From positions 53,357-117,356 of the forward strand of contig NZ_CAKMMF010000019.1 in NCBI RefSeq assembly GCF_927798095.1: 64,000 bases of DNA, written 5' to 3'. The position numbers and the translations under genes were made by a program. The notes beneath the pieces are model-generated. The model made no database searches. It was not told the DNA's origin and worked only from the letters and a program-made list of their open reading frames with translations. This stretch comes from Paenibacillus plantiphilus (lineage in GTDB: Bacteria; Bacillota; Bacilli; Paenibacillales; Paenibacillaceae). Positions 34,705 to 44,023 of this stretch are shown piece after piece (the first letter of the stretch is position 1; each line of letters begins with the position of its first letter).

Positions 34705-35295
34705 ATGAGTGTGCGGACACAGCTGGACCGTATTGTTCATCTGCTGGAATCGCGTCAGCCGTTGCCTGAGCTGCGGCCTGACAAGGTTTGGAATGCTGCG
34801 TTGGATGAGGAAATTACTGCTCTTGATTCACTGCCTGGGGCTTCGTCTACGGCTATGATTGCTTTGAAGGCAGGGTTGCATCTCTGCAATGACAGTCTGG
34901 ACCGGTCCCATTCCTATTCACAGGAAATCGAGGACGATGCTGCTGGCTGCTATTGGCATGGGTTGATGCATCGGATGGAAGGGGATTATTCTAATTCCAA
35001 GTACTGGTTCTATCAAGCCGGTAGTCACCCTGCCATGCACTCCATCGGGCCCAAGGCAGCGGAGTGGATCAGCAGAGGCATAGATGGGATTGCTGCGGCA
35101 CATCAAGATAGAATGATTGAGCTGTTGCGCGAGATGCAGCATCAGCACGTTTGGAATTCTGGTCTATTGACCGATGCCATTGAACTGCAGGAGAGCGGCC
35201 GGGCTGCTGAGAGCACGAGGGGTGTGCTTCAATATTTGCAGCGTCATGAATTGATCGAGCTGCTCGCTTACTCACGCACGGCTGCTAATGGTTAG
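34705..35295 (+). CDS. Conserved soluble protein of unknown function
   Basis: 196 residues from the ATG at 34705, which has GGGGAGA at the right distance; a TTG at 34657 would add sixteen residues but lacks a site. The centre contains a striking stretch, YWHGLMHRMEGDYSNSKYW, followed by FYQAGSHP, rich in aromatic and polar residues and likely under strong constraint. I recall similar His-Arg-Glu-Gly-Asp blocks in unannotated proteins of other phyla, but I cannot name a family. No membrane segment or signal. A bidirectional terminator follows. Confidence 0.7.
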   Translation: MSVRTQLDRIVHLLESRQPLPELRPDKVWNAALDEEITALDSLPGASSTAMIALKAGLHLCNDSLDRSHSYSQEIEDDAAGCYWHGLMHRMEGDYSNSKYWFYQAGSHPAMHSIGPKAAEWISRGIDGIAAAHQDRMIELLREMQHQHVWNSGLLTDAIELQESGRAAESTRGVLQYLQRHELIELLAYSRTAANG

Positions 35296-35299
35296 GTGA

Positions 35300-35364
35300 A
35301 AAAAAGGCTGGCTCCGTTCATCAGGCTGCACAATCTGCCTGCTGGATACGGGGCCAGCCTATTT
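35300..35364. terminator. Bidirectional terminator
   Basis: AAAAAGGCTGGC near 35300-35311 pairs with GCCAGCCTATTT near 35353-35364, with CAGGC/GCCTG pairing inside. It separates the convergent unknown gene and MMPL gene. Confidence 0.82.
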
Positions 35365-35378
35365 AAATTTCATTCATG

Positions 35379-38300
35379 TCAACCTTCAAGGACGGGATCG
35401 GCTTTCTTCTGATGAGTTTCTTTGACGACGACCGCTGCTGAATTCTGCTTGCGGAACGGCCACCAGTTCGCTTCACCGATCAGATTAGCCAATGCCGGGA
35501 CGACGAGACCCATAAATACGGTGGAGTAGAGAATGAGGCCAATCACAATCCCTGCCCCGATCTGCAGCAGTGTATTAACACCAGACATCATGAGCGCTGC
35601 GAATGTGCCGCCCATAATGACAGCGGCAGAGATGATAACGCCGCCTGTCGTTGTCATTGCTCTGGACATGGCATATGCAATGCCGCCCGGACGATATTCT
35701 TCTTTGAAACGGGCCATCAGGAAGATGCTGTAATCGACGCCGAGCGCAACGATGATCAGGAACACGAAGAAGGAAGCGCTCCATGAGAGACCTGGTTCAC
35801 CAAGCAGATCAACGAAAATAAATTCCACAATGCCCATCGTGACGAGATAGTTGAAGCCGAGAGAGAGCAGCACATATAGCGGTGCGAGAATGGAGCGCAA
35901 TAGAATCATCAGAACAATGAAGATGCCGATAAGCACGAGTGTGCCGGTACGGGTGAAATCATTCTGCGATATATCCTTCAGCTCGCTAATCTGCGCCGAC
36001 GTTCCGGCAAGCAGCACTTGCGGGTCGGCAATTGCTGTGCCAGACAAGTTCTGGCGCAGCGTGTCGCGGATTCGATCGACAGTAACAAGGGCATCGCCGG
36101 AATATGGATTCACATCCAGCACGACCTCCAGTTTTGTCGTCATTCCATCCTTGGACATGTAAAAGTCCAAAGCTTGCTGGAATTCGGGGCTGTTTATCGC
36201 TTCCTCTGGCATATACCAGCCAGGAATCTGGTTGCCGCCTTTGTCTGCGATGGCCTTCTGGGCATCATTAACCTGCGTCAAGCCCGATGAAATATCGGTG
36301 AGCCCTTTGGCGCCATCCTTCAGTCCTCCGGTCAGCTCGTTCAACCCGCCCTTGAGCTGTTTGGCTCCGTCAGCGGCTTGGGTTTGGCCTTCTGCCAGTT
36401 GGCCCAATCCGTCAGCAACCTTGTCAAGGGAAGGGTTGAGCTTCTTAAAGCCGCTCTGTACAGCTGCTGATCCTTTTTTGAGTTCGGACAATCCTTTAGT
36501 CAACCCCTGCTGCTTGCCTAGCAGCATTTGTACATTCTTGTCATTCATGAGCTCCGGATGTGCCTTGAGCAATCCTTGAAGATCGGCAGCCATGGATGAG
36601 GCGACATTCGAGCTCTGAGTAAGGCCGCCGACAATCTTGTCTGTGCCTTTGGCGGCACTTACCAGACCGCCGTGAATTTGATGAAGGCCGTTTTTGGCAT
36701 CCTTCGTTTTGGAGGACATCTCTTGCAAGCCGCTCGTCAGCTTGTCGATATCGCCTTGCCCAGTTGCGATTTCGCTGCTGGCGGTTGAAAGTCCAGCGGC
36801 AACCTTATCGACACCGGATTGCATCTCTTCAAGCGCTGCGGAAGTCTTGGTCAGCTGATCCTGCACCGTCAGCTCGCTGAGCTGTTCGCCAAGAGGTCTG
36901 ACGACGCTGCGAACCTCCTTCACACCGTCAATGCGAGCGACGCTGGCACTCGCATATTCCAGCGCTGCGAGCGCCTCTGGCGTGCGCATGGAATCAGAGG
37001 AGGTGAGAGCGATGGAGACGGGGAATACTTCCCCTGAACCGAACGAACGCTCGACCTGACGGAAGCCTTGAACAGAGCCATGCCCCGGATCAATCTCTGC
37101 GATATCGTCGAATGAGCGTTTGCCCTCGAACAGCAGCGTGAGAGGCGCCAGCAAAATAACTGTAACGAGCAGTACAGCTACTGGACGTCTGGAAGCGAGT
37201 GAAGCCATTGCAGACCATAGCTTCGATTCGCCATGTCCTTGTCCGCTGTTGACCTTGGAGGGCCAGAAAGCCGCTTGCCCCAGAATTAACAGCAGGGCGG
37301 GCGTTAGTGTCAAGCCAGCTATTAAAGTAACAACAACGCCGATGGATACGCCGACCGCGGATTGATAGAGGCCGAACTGCGCGAATCCGATTAAGAAGAA
37401 GGCGACAAAGACGGTGCTGGCAGAGAATACGACAGTTTTGCCGACTGTGCGCATCGTGCGCACTAACGCTTCGACGCGGTCATTGTCAACACGCAGCTCT
37501 TCTCTGTAACGCTGGATTAATAAGATGCAATAGTCGGTTCCGGCGCCGAACAGGACGGCGATAAGGAAAGACTCTGTGAAGGAGGATACCGGCATTCCGT
37601 ACTCGGTTGCGAGTGCTACGAGCCCCCTTGTAATGACGAGCGACAGCCCGATTGTGAGCAGCGGCACGAATGGCGCGATTGGAGACCGGAAGACGATCAA
37701 CAGAATGACGAGGACGAGTCCTACTGTGAGCAGCTCTGTTTTCTTTAATCCTTCTTCCGAGCTCTTCTGAAAATCTTTGCTGATTGGCGCGCTGCCTGTC
37801 AGCGCAACACTGCTGCCCTCGGGAGCGCCGCTGAGTGACTCTTCAAGGACATCAACAGCTTCCTGTGTGACTGTATCATTCTCAGCCCGCTGGAAACCGA
37901 CGATAATGAGCTCGGTTGTGCCGTCGGCGCTGCGGAATTTAGATGCCATCTCAGGCATTTCATAGGCTGATTGCACAGATTTAATGCTGTCATCGCCCTT
38001 CAGATTCTGAAGCGTCTTGGCTTTCTCTTGCAGCCATTGCTGATCCTGTTCGGTAATACCTTGTGCGCGGGAATAAACGATAATGGCATTGGATTTGGTC
38101 GTTTGCTCAGGATCGATGCGCTCCATCATTTCTTTCGCTACAACCGATTCGGAATCGGAAGGCACGAATTTCTGCTCCGTCTCCCGTACGATCGCCTGTA
38201 GATCAGGCAATGCGAGAATGGAGACTGCTGTTATGGCGATCCAGGCAATCAGCACGATCCATTTGGTGCGCGCCAGACCGCGAACTAGCCGTTCAATCAT
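35379..38300 (-). CDS. MMPL family RND-type exporter with long periplasm-type coil
   Basis: A 973-residue transporter. Two six-helix MMPL halves (helix 1 at residues 13-31, then about 180-380; second half about 760-950) are present. Each half has the GTDYCILLI or GVDYSIFLM motif that carries the proton-relay aspartates. Between them, residues about 480-700 form a long extracellular region full of heptad-like motifs (KVAAGLS, GGLTQ, QLAEGQT), a feature shared with YhgE/Pip proteins. Such pumps export lipids, siderophores or drugs. It is divergent from a TetR regulator, and matching operator candidates lie between them, so repression and ligand induction are likely. Confidence 0.9.
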   Translation of the reverse strand: MIERLVRGLARTKWIVLIAWIAITAVSILALPDLQAIVRETEQKFVPSDSESVVAKEMMERIDPEQTTKSNAIIVYSRAQGITEQDQQWLQEKAKTLQNLKGDDSIKSVQSAYEMPEMASKFRSADGTTELIIVGFQRAENDTVTQEAVDVLEESLSGAPEGSSVALTGSAPISKDFQKSSEEGLKKTELLTVGLVLVILLIVFRSPIAPFVPLLTIGLSLVITRGLVALATEYGMPVSSFTESFLIAVLFGAGTDYCILLIQRYREELRVDNDRVEALVRTMRTVGKTVVFSASTVFVAFFLIGFAQFGLYQSAVGVSIGVVVTLIAGLTLTPALLLILGQAAFWPSKVNSGQGHGESKLWSAMASLASRRPVAVLLVTVILLAPLTLLFEGKRSFDDIAEIDPGHGSVQGFRQVERSFGSGEVFPVSIALTSSDSMRTPEALAALEYASASVARIDGVKEVRSVVRPLGEQLSELTVQDQLTKTSAALEEMQSGVDKVAAGLSTASSEIATGQGDIDKLTSGLQEMSSKTKDAKNGLHQIHGGLVSAAKGTDKIVGGLTQSSNVASSMAADLQGLLKAHPELMNDKNVQMLLGKQQGLTKGLSELKKGSAAVQSGFKKLNPSLDKVADGLGQLAEGQTQAADGAKQLKGGLNELTGGLKDGAKGLTDISSGLTQVNDAQKAIADKGGNQIPGWYMPEEAINSPEFQQALDFYMSKDGMTTKLEVVLDVNPYSGDALVTVDRIRDTLRQNLSGTAIADPQVLLAGTSAQISELKDISQNDFTRTGTLVLIGIFIVLMILLRSILAPLYVLLSLGFNYLVTMGIVEFIFVDLLGEPGLSWSASFFVFLIIVALGVDYSIFLMARFKEEYRPGGIAYAMSRAMTTTGGVIISAAVIMGGTFAALMMSGVNTLLQIGAGIVIGLILYSTVFMGLVVPALANLIGEANWWPFRKQNSAAVVVKETHQKKADPVLEG

Positions 38301-38410
38301 CTTGAATTCCTCCCTTTATTGTGCATTAAGCTTATTGGCTTTCGCTGTGGTGCGGATGATTCCTCTACGATTAGTTATAGCGGATGCACAATAAAAAATC
38401 AACAATTTTA

Positions 38411-38422
38411 TACTATTGGTCA
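38411..38422 (-). promoter_or_regulatory. Candidate TetR operator near the MMPL gene
   Basis: TACTATTGGTCA within an AT-rich block reading TTTTATACTATTGGTCATAA. It is the reverse-orientation twin of the site at 38508-38520 and lies 111 bases before the MMPL start codon. Only one half (GTCA) of the palindrome is perfect. Confidence 0.5.
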
Positions 38423-38507
38423 TAATTATTTCACATAAAAAAGGCAAGTCCTCATTGTGAATTCGATTTCAATTGCGTGTATTAAGGGATGGGGGATGAA
38501 TAATAAG

Positions 38508-38520
38508 TGACCAATAGTCA
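38508..38520 (+). promoter_or_regulatory. Candidate TetR operator near the regulator gene
   Basis: TGACCAATAGTCA is a TGAC-N5-GTCA inverted repeat. It lies 84 bases upstream of the regulator start and shares the core ACTATTGGTCA (opposite strand) with the site at 38411-38422. The position fits autoregulation plus control of the divergent exporter. Confidence 0.6.
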
Positions 38521-38603
38521 ATAAAATTCTCCCCTTTTAAATTGTCCTATGATACAATACAGGGAAGCGATGACGGATGATGTAGATGAGGGAGGCGGCA
38601 AGG

Positions 38604-39182
38604 ATGAATCGTGAGACGAAGAAAGAGCTGACACGGACGCGGATTAAAGAAGCGGCGTTATCGTTGTTCGCCGAACAAAGCTACGAATCGACGACGATTG
38701 AACAGATCGCGAAGCTGGCAGGTGTCGCCAAGGGGACTTTTTTTAACTATTTCATGTCGAAAGATGAACTTATATGTGATCTGCAAGGATTATTCGTTAT
38801 CAATGAAATCATCAAGCTGAAGGACAAGCAGGGGCCTCTAATTCCAAAGATGCAGCTCATTATTTTCGAGCTTTTGCGGCAGTTTCCGCTTAATAAGGGA
38901 CTCACAAGGGCGTTGTTTCAAGCCATTCTGGGAAGCGATAAGGCGCTGGAGAAGCATAGGAAGCTAATCGCGGATCTGAAGGATGTTATCATCCCGCTTG
39001 TTGAGTATGGACAGGAATGCGGCGAGCTGCGCAAGGAAATGCCTGCGGACATGATCGCACAGCTCGCGCTTCATACGTACTTTGGGACCCTCATTCTATG
39101 GTCCATGGAAGAGGATGAGGAGAAGCTTAATGAACAGATGGTGGTTACGTTTGATCTGTTTTTTAAGGGGATTGTTGTTTAG
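38604..39182 (+). CDS. TetR family transcriptional regulator
   Basis: 192 residues from the ATG at 38604, placed eight bases after GGGAGG; an ATG at 38586 lies before that site. The N-terminal helix-turn-helix is typical (RIKEAALSLFAEQSYESTT to VAKGTFFNYFMSKDEL). The rest is a helical ligand-binding domain (about residues 65-190), with no recognised ligand. It is divergent from the MMPL exporter and probably represses it and itself through the two operators in the 303-base gap between their start codons. Confidence 0.92.
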   Translation: MNRETKKELTRTRIKEAALSLFAEQSYESTTIEQIAKLAGVAKGTFFNYFMSKDELICDLQGLFVINEIIKLKDKQGPLIPKMQLIIFELLRQFPLNKGLTRALFQAILGSDKALEKHRKLIADLKDVIIPLVEYGQECGELRKEMPADMIAQLALHTYFGTLILWSMEEDEEKLNEQMVVTFDLFFKGIVV

Positions 39183-39293
39183 ATAAGTTGAACGGGTGAA
39201 AGATACAAGCAGGCGGCTGCGCCGGGGAATGTTCTTGCGATCGCTGTTGTTCTTCCCTCGTTCAAGTTATATAGGTAGGATTGATATTGGGAG

Positions 39294-39337
39294 AACAGCT
39301 ATGTATTGCGTTATATGACGCAATACATAGCTGTTTT
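39294..39337 (+). terminator. Strong terminator after the TetR gene
   Basis: A perfect 17-base-pair stem: 39294-39310 (ending ATGTATTGCG) with 39319-39335 (starting CGCAATACAT), an eight-base loop and a run of seven T. Confidence 0.88.
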
Positions 39338-39410
39338 TTTGTTTCGGGTAGTGCTCAATAAACATAGAAATCAATGATCAATAACTTTATAAAAATCAAT
39401 ATTTACATAA

Positions 39411-39439
39411 TTTACCATATAAATGATATGATGTATACT
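39411..39439 (+). promoter_or_regulatory. Promoter of the AT-rich orphan gene
   Basis: TTTACC at 39411-39416 and TATACT at 39434-39439 with a 17-base spacer, followed by GGAGGG just before the ATG at 39481. Confidence 0.55.
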
Positions 39440-39480
39440 AGGAATAGTCAGCTTAAAGGCATGAGTCTACGGAGGGTAAC

Positions 39481-40410
39481 ATGAAAAAAATTTTAGTACT
39501 TATTTTCGCATGTGCATTGTTATTTAGTCTGCTTGATTATGAGGAAAATGGTTCCGTAATTGAAGAAGTTTTTTTTATGAAAAAGGCGGAGAAGAAAATT
39601 GAAAGTTTATTAAAGGAAGAGGTTACATTAAAAAGCGTTACTAGGGGGAAGTATGGGATTGAGATTTTAGTAAGAGGATATATAGAACGAATTAATTTTC
39701 CCTTTTCACTCCCTACCAATGATGCTTTAGATTTCGAATCACTAAAATTTATGCATAAAAAAATAGTTGAAAAAGATGCTGGAACAGAATTTCAAGACAT
39801 TTTATATGAAATTTTCCAAGAAGAAGTGAAAGTCTTTCCGAAGATACTTATAAGAGACAAGAAAATTGAAGAGCAATATTTGAGCTACAAAATATATAGG
39901 GAAAAGTATAAGGAGAATCTCCAGTATACGCTGAGTATTGAACGGAATTTTGAATTAAATGAGGAAGCATTAAGTCGCGAAGCAAAGGGAACGTATGCAT
40001 TTATTAAATTTCTTCGTAATGAAGATTATATAATAGGTGATTCTTATATCCAATATGCGAATATGTCTCTCAATCTTAAGGATTACATGGATAAGAGCAT
40101 ACCATTAGAAGAAGCAGATATTATGTACGAGTACAAAAACAGGGTTGAGCTAATGGCTAAAACAGATGAGCTTCACAGCATACTTGAATATGGAAAGGGC
40201 ACCCGTCACATGCGGGTGCCCTTTCCATATTCAATCCCTCAACTCATCCCCTGCAGCTGTTTCGTCAGCGTCTCCAACTGGACGGCGCTTTCGGCTACGG
40301 AGTTGATCTTGCTGTCCTGTGTTTCCAGACCGGCCAGCATCTCCTGCACGGAGGCCATGTTCTGCTCGGTGGAGGCGGCAATTTGCGACATTTCCGATGC
40401 GACTGTATGA
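39481..40410 (+). CDS. AT-rich orphan protein whose end runs into the convergent MCP gene
   Basis: 309 residues as an open frame. The N-terminus is a membrane anchor or signal ([17 protein letters not shown]), followed by a lysine- and glutamate-rich body up to about residue 235 ([20 protein letters not shown]). From there the frame passes through a 20-base-pair hairpin and continues for 172 bases antisense to the 3' end of the chemotaxis receptor. That tail (cysteine- and serine-rich) looks like antisense translation, not evolved protein. The gene is much more AT-rich than its neighbours, which suggests foreign origin, and its own stop codon may have been lost. No family recognised. Confidence 0.6.
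   Translation: MKKILVLIFACALLFSLLDYEENGSVIEEVFFMKKAEKKIESLLKEEVTLKSVTRGKYGIEILVRGYIERINFPFSLPTNDALDFESLKFMHKKIVEKDAGTEFQDILYEIFQEEVKVFPKILIRDKKIEEQYLSYKIYREKYKENLQYTLSIERNFELNEEALSREAKGTYAFIKFLRNEDYIIGDSYIQYANMSLNLKDYMDKSIPLEEADIMYEYKNRVELMAKTDELHSILEYGKGTRHMRVPFPYSIPQLIPCSCFVSVSNWTALSATELILLSCVSRPASISCTEAMFCSVEAAICDISDATV
40186..40232. terminator. Perfect 20-bp hairpin at the convergent gene ends
   Basis: The left arm 40186-40205 and right arm 40213-40232 are exactly complementary (core AAAGGGCACCCG with CGGGTGCCCTTT) with a seven-base loop. It lies seven bases past the MCP stop and is probably its terminator, though T-runs are short. It falls inside the reading frame of the AT-rich gene. 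Confidence 0.8.
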
Positions 40411-41705
40411 CTGATCCCCTGCAGCTCGCGGACGAGCTCTGCGACGGCTTCGGATTGCGAGAGCACCTCGGTCGTGTTGCCTGCGACGTCGCGGAATACG
40501 TTGTCGACTGTGCTCGTCGCCTTGAGGCTGACCTTGGCGGCTTGCAGTCCAAGCGCCACCTGATCCGTCAGTTCATTCGTCCGATCTCGGATGTCTCCGA
40601 TAATCGCCGCTATTTCCTCCGCTGCCTGACGCGATGTATCAGCCAGCTTGCGCACCTCGCCGGATACGACGGCAAAGCCTCTGCCGTGCTCGCCTGCCCG
40701 AGCTGCCTCAATGGCCGCATTAAGGGCGAGCATATTCGTCTGATTGGAGATGGCTGTTATTTTGACAACGATGTCGCTGATCTGCTCGTTCTGGGCATTG
40801 AGCTCGTTCATTCGCTCGGCAGTTGCCGTGATAATGTCAGCTACACGCGTCACTTCCTGCGATAGAATGCTCATCTCGCTGCTCCCTGAGCTTGTCAGCC
40901 CTTGCGTCGATTCGGAGAGCCCGCGCAATACAGCGGCATTCGTTGACGCTTGTCCGACGTGGCTATCCATCTGCTGAACGGCGTCGCTTATATCGCTGAT
41001 GCTGCGTGTCTGCGTCTCAATGCTGACGGACATCTCGGAGAAGGAGGTCGTCATTTCCCTGGATATCGTTCGAGTCATATCGGTATGCCCGCTAAGCTCC
41101 GAGCTGAATTGCTCCAATACCTGGGCAGAGGTCTGAATTTGCTCCAGCATCTGTTCAGATTGCTCTTTGGCTGCGTTAGTCTCATCATGCTGGACCAGCA
41201 CCTGATTCTGAAGACGCTGACCGAATATGGAGGCGGTAAGCATCGAGCCTGATGTTAGCAAGAAGAACAAGTTGAAGGAGATCAGACTGTCATCCTGGAA
41301 AGCGCCGAATATTTCTTCCCGGTACTGGAACCAGAACAGGTTGGTATAGAATAACCCGAATAGCGAGGATAGCAGCATAGGCCTGTAGTTGTTGTACAGC
41401 GATGCAATTCCGAGGCTTACGTAAACCATAAGATATGTAGTCAGAATGGGACCGGTACTGATAAGAACATAGGTGATGATCGCAATGCTAATAACGATGA
41501 GGTACATAAGGTGGTTGATTAACCAGCGTTTATACATAAGGATTGTTAAAGTGCCCGCTGTTGCGACACCTGCATAGACAAGGGCGAGAATGGAATCCAA
41601 CCCTGTGTCGGTAATGAAATCTCCGATGAGTCCAAGACATAGGAAGCACCATACGAGTATGACTAACAGCTTGTTCCTTTTGTGTAAAATGTCCAGTTTG
41701 TTCAA
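40239..41705 (-). CDS. Methyl-accepting chemotaxis protein with membrane-embedded sensor
   Basis: 488 residues starting at a TTG after GGGGGGAAG. About six hydrophobic segments fill residues 12-180, with no sizeable extracellular domain and no obvious HAMP. The signalling domain occupies the C-terminal 280 residues; its hairpin tip ([23 protein letters not shown] in two overlapping parts) is the CheA/CheW contact. The sensor may detect something in or near the membrane, as in transducers for energy state or hydrophobic compounds; that is inference. The last 172 bases overlap the convergent AT-rich gene. Confidence 0.9.
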   Translation of the reverse strand: MNKLDILHKRNKLLVILVWCFLCLGLIGDFITDTGLDSILALVYAGVATAGTLTILMYKRWLINHLMYLIVISIAIITYVLISTGPILTTYLMVYVSLGIASLYNNYRPMLLSSLFGLFYTNLFWFQYREEIFGAFQDDSLISFNLFFLLTSGSMLTASIFGQRLQNQVLVQHDETNAAKEQSEQMLEQIQTSAQVLEQFSSELSGHTDMTRTISREMTTSFSEMSVSIETQTRSISDISDAVQQMDSHVGQASTNAAVLRGLSESTQGLTSSGSSEMSILSQEVTRVADIITATAERMNELNAQNEQISDIVVKITAISNQTNMLALNAAIEAARAGEHGRGFAVVSGEVRKLADTSRQAAEEIAAIIGDIRDRTNELTDQVALGLQAAKVSLKATSTVDNVFRDVAGNTTEVLSQSEAVAELVRELQGISHTVASEMSQIAASTEQNMASVQEMLAGLETQDSKINSVAESAVQLETLTKQLQGMS

Positions 41706-41762
41706 TGCAATCTTCCCCCCAATCTAATGGTCATGCGCTTACAGCTCCACTGGAGCTACTTG

Positions 41763-42074
41763 CTATTGAGATAAGAAGCCTGTTAATTCATCATCTCCCC
41801 TTATTGCAGCGGCATGATGCGCAACATTCGGATGCAAGTAGCCGATGCCTTCGAATCGCAGACCGCCAGCTGTTACGCCGGATAAGTCGACACGGATGTC
41901 TTCACGCTCTAAAAAGGCTTGCAGCAGCTCTATTTGTGTCATACCATCAATTTCTATATACCAGAGCCGATAGCTTGCTTCTGTCACAATCACGAGTACA
42001 GCAGATGTGAATTGCAGCTTCGATGTTTGATCGTCATAAGTGAGAGTTAGATCCTCCAATAGATACGTGTCCAA
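41763..42074 (-). CDS. Small soluble protein of unknown function
   Basis: 103 residues from a TTG preceded by AAGGAGG at good spacing. It has a beta-rich start (LTLTYDDQTSKLQFTSAVLVIV) and no membrane segment. I do not recognise it. It lies just upstream of the chemotaxis receptor on the same strand, 57 bases away, and may share its transcript; a role in that pathway is not supported by any motif. A CGGTTAATG/CATTAACCG inverted repeat lies upstream at 42182-42244. Confidence 0.65.
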   Translation of the reverse strand: MDTYLLEDLTLTYDDQTSKLQFTSAVLVIVTEASYRLWYIEIDGMTQIELLQAFLEREDIRVDLSGVTAGGLRFEGIGYLHPNVAHHAAAIRGDDELTGFLSQ

Positions 42075-42250
42075 GACTTAATGCCTCCTTCTAAAGACTC
42101 CTTCCGATGTCGAAAAAACTCGAACAGCAGTCCTGTTTTGATTGTAATGTCGGACTTCGTTTTTTGCAATCCTCTATTTCAGGCGGTTAATGTTCTTAAA
42201 AAGAAACCGGTCCATGTCCCATCTATGAAGCTGGGCATTAACCGGTATCG

Positions 42251-43117
42251 TCATGCTGTGGAGGAATGTTGATTGCGGCAACGGATGAAATAGGCATCCT
42301 CAAGCGTCGTCTCTTGCTCTGTGAACTGCGGAGCAGGAGCCTTCTTGCCCAGCAGCCGCACCGTATAAAATTGCTCATTCATCCGCATGTGCAGAATATG
42401 CGCGGGATCAAGCCCTCTGTATGCAGGCATGTCAATCGTTCCCTCCCAGACAGAGAGCGGCAGATGACTGCTCCATTCCTGAAGGGAGCCGTGGAACTGC
42501 AGCGCGCCTTCGTCCAGCCACAGGATGCGATCCGACCAGGCCTCCCATTCATTCAGCTCATGAGTGGATACGACGATTGTCCGATTGCGGGCATGTGCGG
42601 CCACGAAACGAATGAATCGAAGCCGTTCAATGGAATCAAGCGCATTGAGCGGCTCATCCAGAAAGATGTACGGCGGCGAGCCGATCCATGCTTGCGCAAG
42701 GGCGACCCGCTGGCGTATGCCCTGGGGCAATGATTTGATCCTGCTGTTGCGGAAGGACATGAGCTGGAAGGCATCCATCAGCCTGTCAAGCTCGCCTGCT
42801 TCAGCGCCGCCCTTGAGCTCGGCAAGATAATGAAGAAGCTTCTCTGTCTTCATCTCTTCATACAGCTCGATACCTGTCGGCACGAAGCCAATCTGCGAAC
42901 GAATGAGCGGAAGGTCGCGGGCTGCTGTCAGTCCGTTGTAACGGATATCCCCTTCATTCGGAAATTGTGCGGTAGCCAGCAGATGAAGAAGCGATGATTT
43001 GCCCGCGCCATTGCGCCCGACGAGCAGTGTGATTCCCGGCTTGATGGTCAGTCTGGGAATGTGCAGGTGAAAATCGGCTCGCATTCTTCTCCACATTAAT
43101 TGGTGCAGCTCCAGCAT
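42251..43117 (-). CDS. ABC transporter ATP-binding protein (last gene of the sigma/ABC operon)
   Basis: 288 residues from the ATG at 43117, which follows AGAGGAGG; a TTG at 43144 would put that site inside the gene. Walker A VGRNGAGKSS, signature region SLPQGIRQRVALAQ (PQGIRQR in place of the usual LSGGQ, as in many drug-export ATPases), Walker B YIFLDEPL and H-loop VVSTHEL. The C-terminal sixty residues are an accessory domain. It resembles BcrA/YtrB-like exporters. It is last in a five-gene minus-strand unit and could work with the 272-residue membrane protein just upstream. Confidence 0.86.
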   Translation of the reverse strand: MLELHQLMWRRMRADFHLHIPRLTIKPGITLLVGRNGAGKSSLLHLLATAQFPNEGDIRYNGLTAARDLPLIRSQIGFVPTGIELYEEMKTEKLLHYLAELKGGAEAGELDRLMDAFQLMSFRNSRIKSLPQGIRQRVALAQAWIGSPPYIFLDEPLNALDSIERLRFIRFVAAHARNRTIVVSTHELNEWEAWSDRILWLDEGALQFHGSLQEWSSHLPLSVWEGTIDMPAYRGLDPAHILHMRMNEQFYTVRLLGKKAPAPQFTEQETTLEDAYFIRCRNQHSSTA

Positions 43118-43204
43118 AGCTGTCGAGCCTCCTCTTTGATTCAAATACTGCGAACCGATTCATGGGATTGACAAGGTAATATCGTCATGAATCGTCTGCA
43201 GTCT

Positions 43205-44023
43205 TTAGGGCAACAGCTTCATCCCGAAAGTTCTGCGGTAAGCCAGTGCCAGCAGGAGAAGACCTGCGGCTAGCGCCGTGCCCTGCAGGGAAGTCCAATT
43301 CCGGTGATCCGCCATTTCTCTTATAGGGGAATCGACCTGCGTCATTCCGAGCCAACTGATCCACAGGATGATCGAGCAGGAGAAGGCGGCTTTGAAGCCT
43401 TTCCACATGAGTACATAAGCGGTCACCCCGCTTAAAAGCAGCAGAATCGACAGCCATTGGAGCATGAATGGAAGGAGAGGGAATGCCTCGACCTGCACAT
43501 TCATATAGATGGAGCCGGTAATGCCGAATACGAGGTTGAGGCCGATGACAATCATAATCCGCACGATCAGCAGCAGCGCCGGAGGGTATGGCGTAATGCT
43601 TTCGATGATGCGCATTTCCTTGTTCCAGGTTCGGAAGCTGTAGGCGAGCGAAGCCAGCAGCAGGGCGGGCAGCACGAAGGAAAAGGTGTCGCCAACTGAA
43701 ATGTAGGAGGTATGATTGTCGGTTGGCAGCAGGTACAGCAGCATCCCGAATACAAACAGACTGGCAAGCCAATACATCCTTGAATAGGAGGACAGCTGCG
43801 AGCGCAAAAGACGAAGGAGGGAGGGGTGACGGGAACGGATCGTTTCACGTCTTGCGAAACGCTCTTCCTCAGCGGATTCCTTCAACGTGTCGAAGGCAGG
43901 CTGAAGCGCTTTGATCAGCATGCTCGTATCCATTGATGAAACTGGCTTGACCATCAATTGCGACAATGGCTGACGGAGCTCGTCTTCTAGCTGCTTGATT
44001 TCATTGTCTTTTGGCGCGTTCAT
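43205..44023 (-). CDS. Six-helix membrane protein next to the ECF sigma factor
   Basis: 272 residues. The first 95 are hydrophilic and helical (NEIKQLEDELRQPLSQLMV, then EEERFARRETIRSRH). Six hydrophobic segments follow. Its ATG, with GGAGGC upstream, lies inside the end of the sigma gene (23-base overlap), the position usually taken by an anti-sigma factor. It lacks the HxxxCxxC zinc motif of classical anti-sigmas. It may be an unusual anti-sigma, an ABC permease subunit for the ATPase that follows, or both; the sequence does not decide. Confidence 0.7.
   Translation of the reverse strand: MNAPKDNEIKQLEDELRQPLSQLMVKPVSSMDTSMLIKALQPAFDTLKESAEEERFARRETIRSRHPSLLRLLRSQLSSYSRMYWLASLFVFGMLLYLLPTDNHTSYISVGDTFSFVLPALLLASLAYSFRTWNKEMRIIESITPYPPALLLIVRIMIVIGLNLVFGITGSIYMNVQVEAFPLLPFMLQWLSILLLLSGVTAYVLMWKGFKAAFSCSIILWISWLGMTQVDSPIREMADHRNWTSLQGTALAAGLLLLALAYRRTFGMKLLP

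Noticed and set aside
43185..43772. A 195-codon minus-strand frame overlapping the six-helix protein.
   Set aside because: Out-of-frame shadow; the overlapping 272-residue frame has proper membrane segments and a ribosome site.
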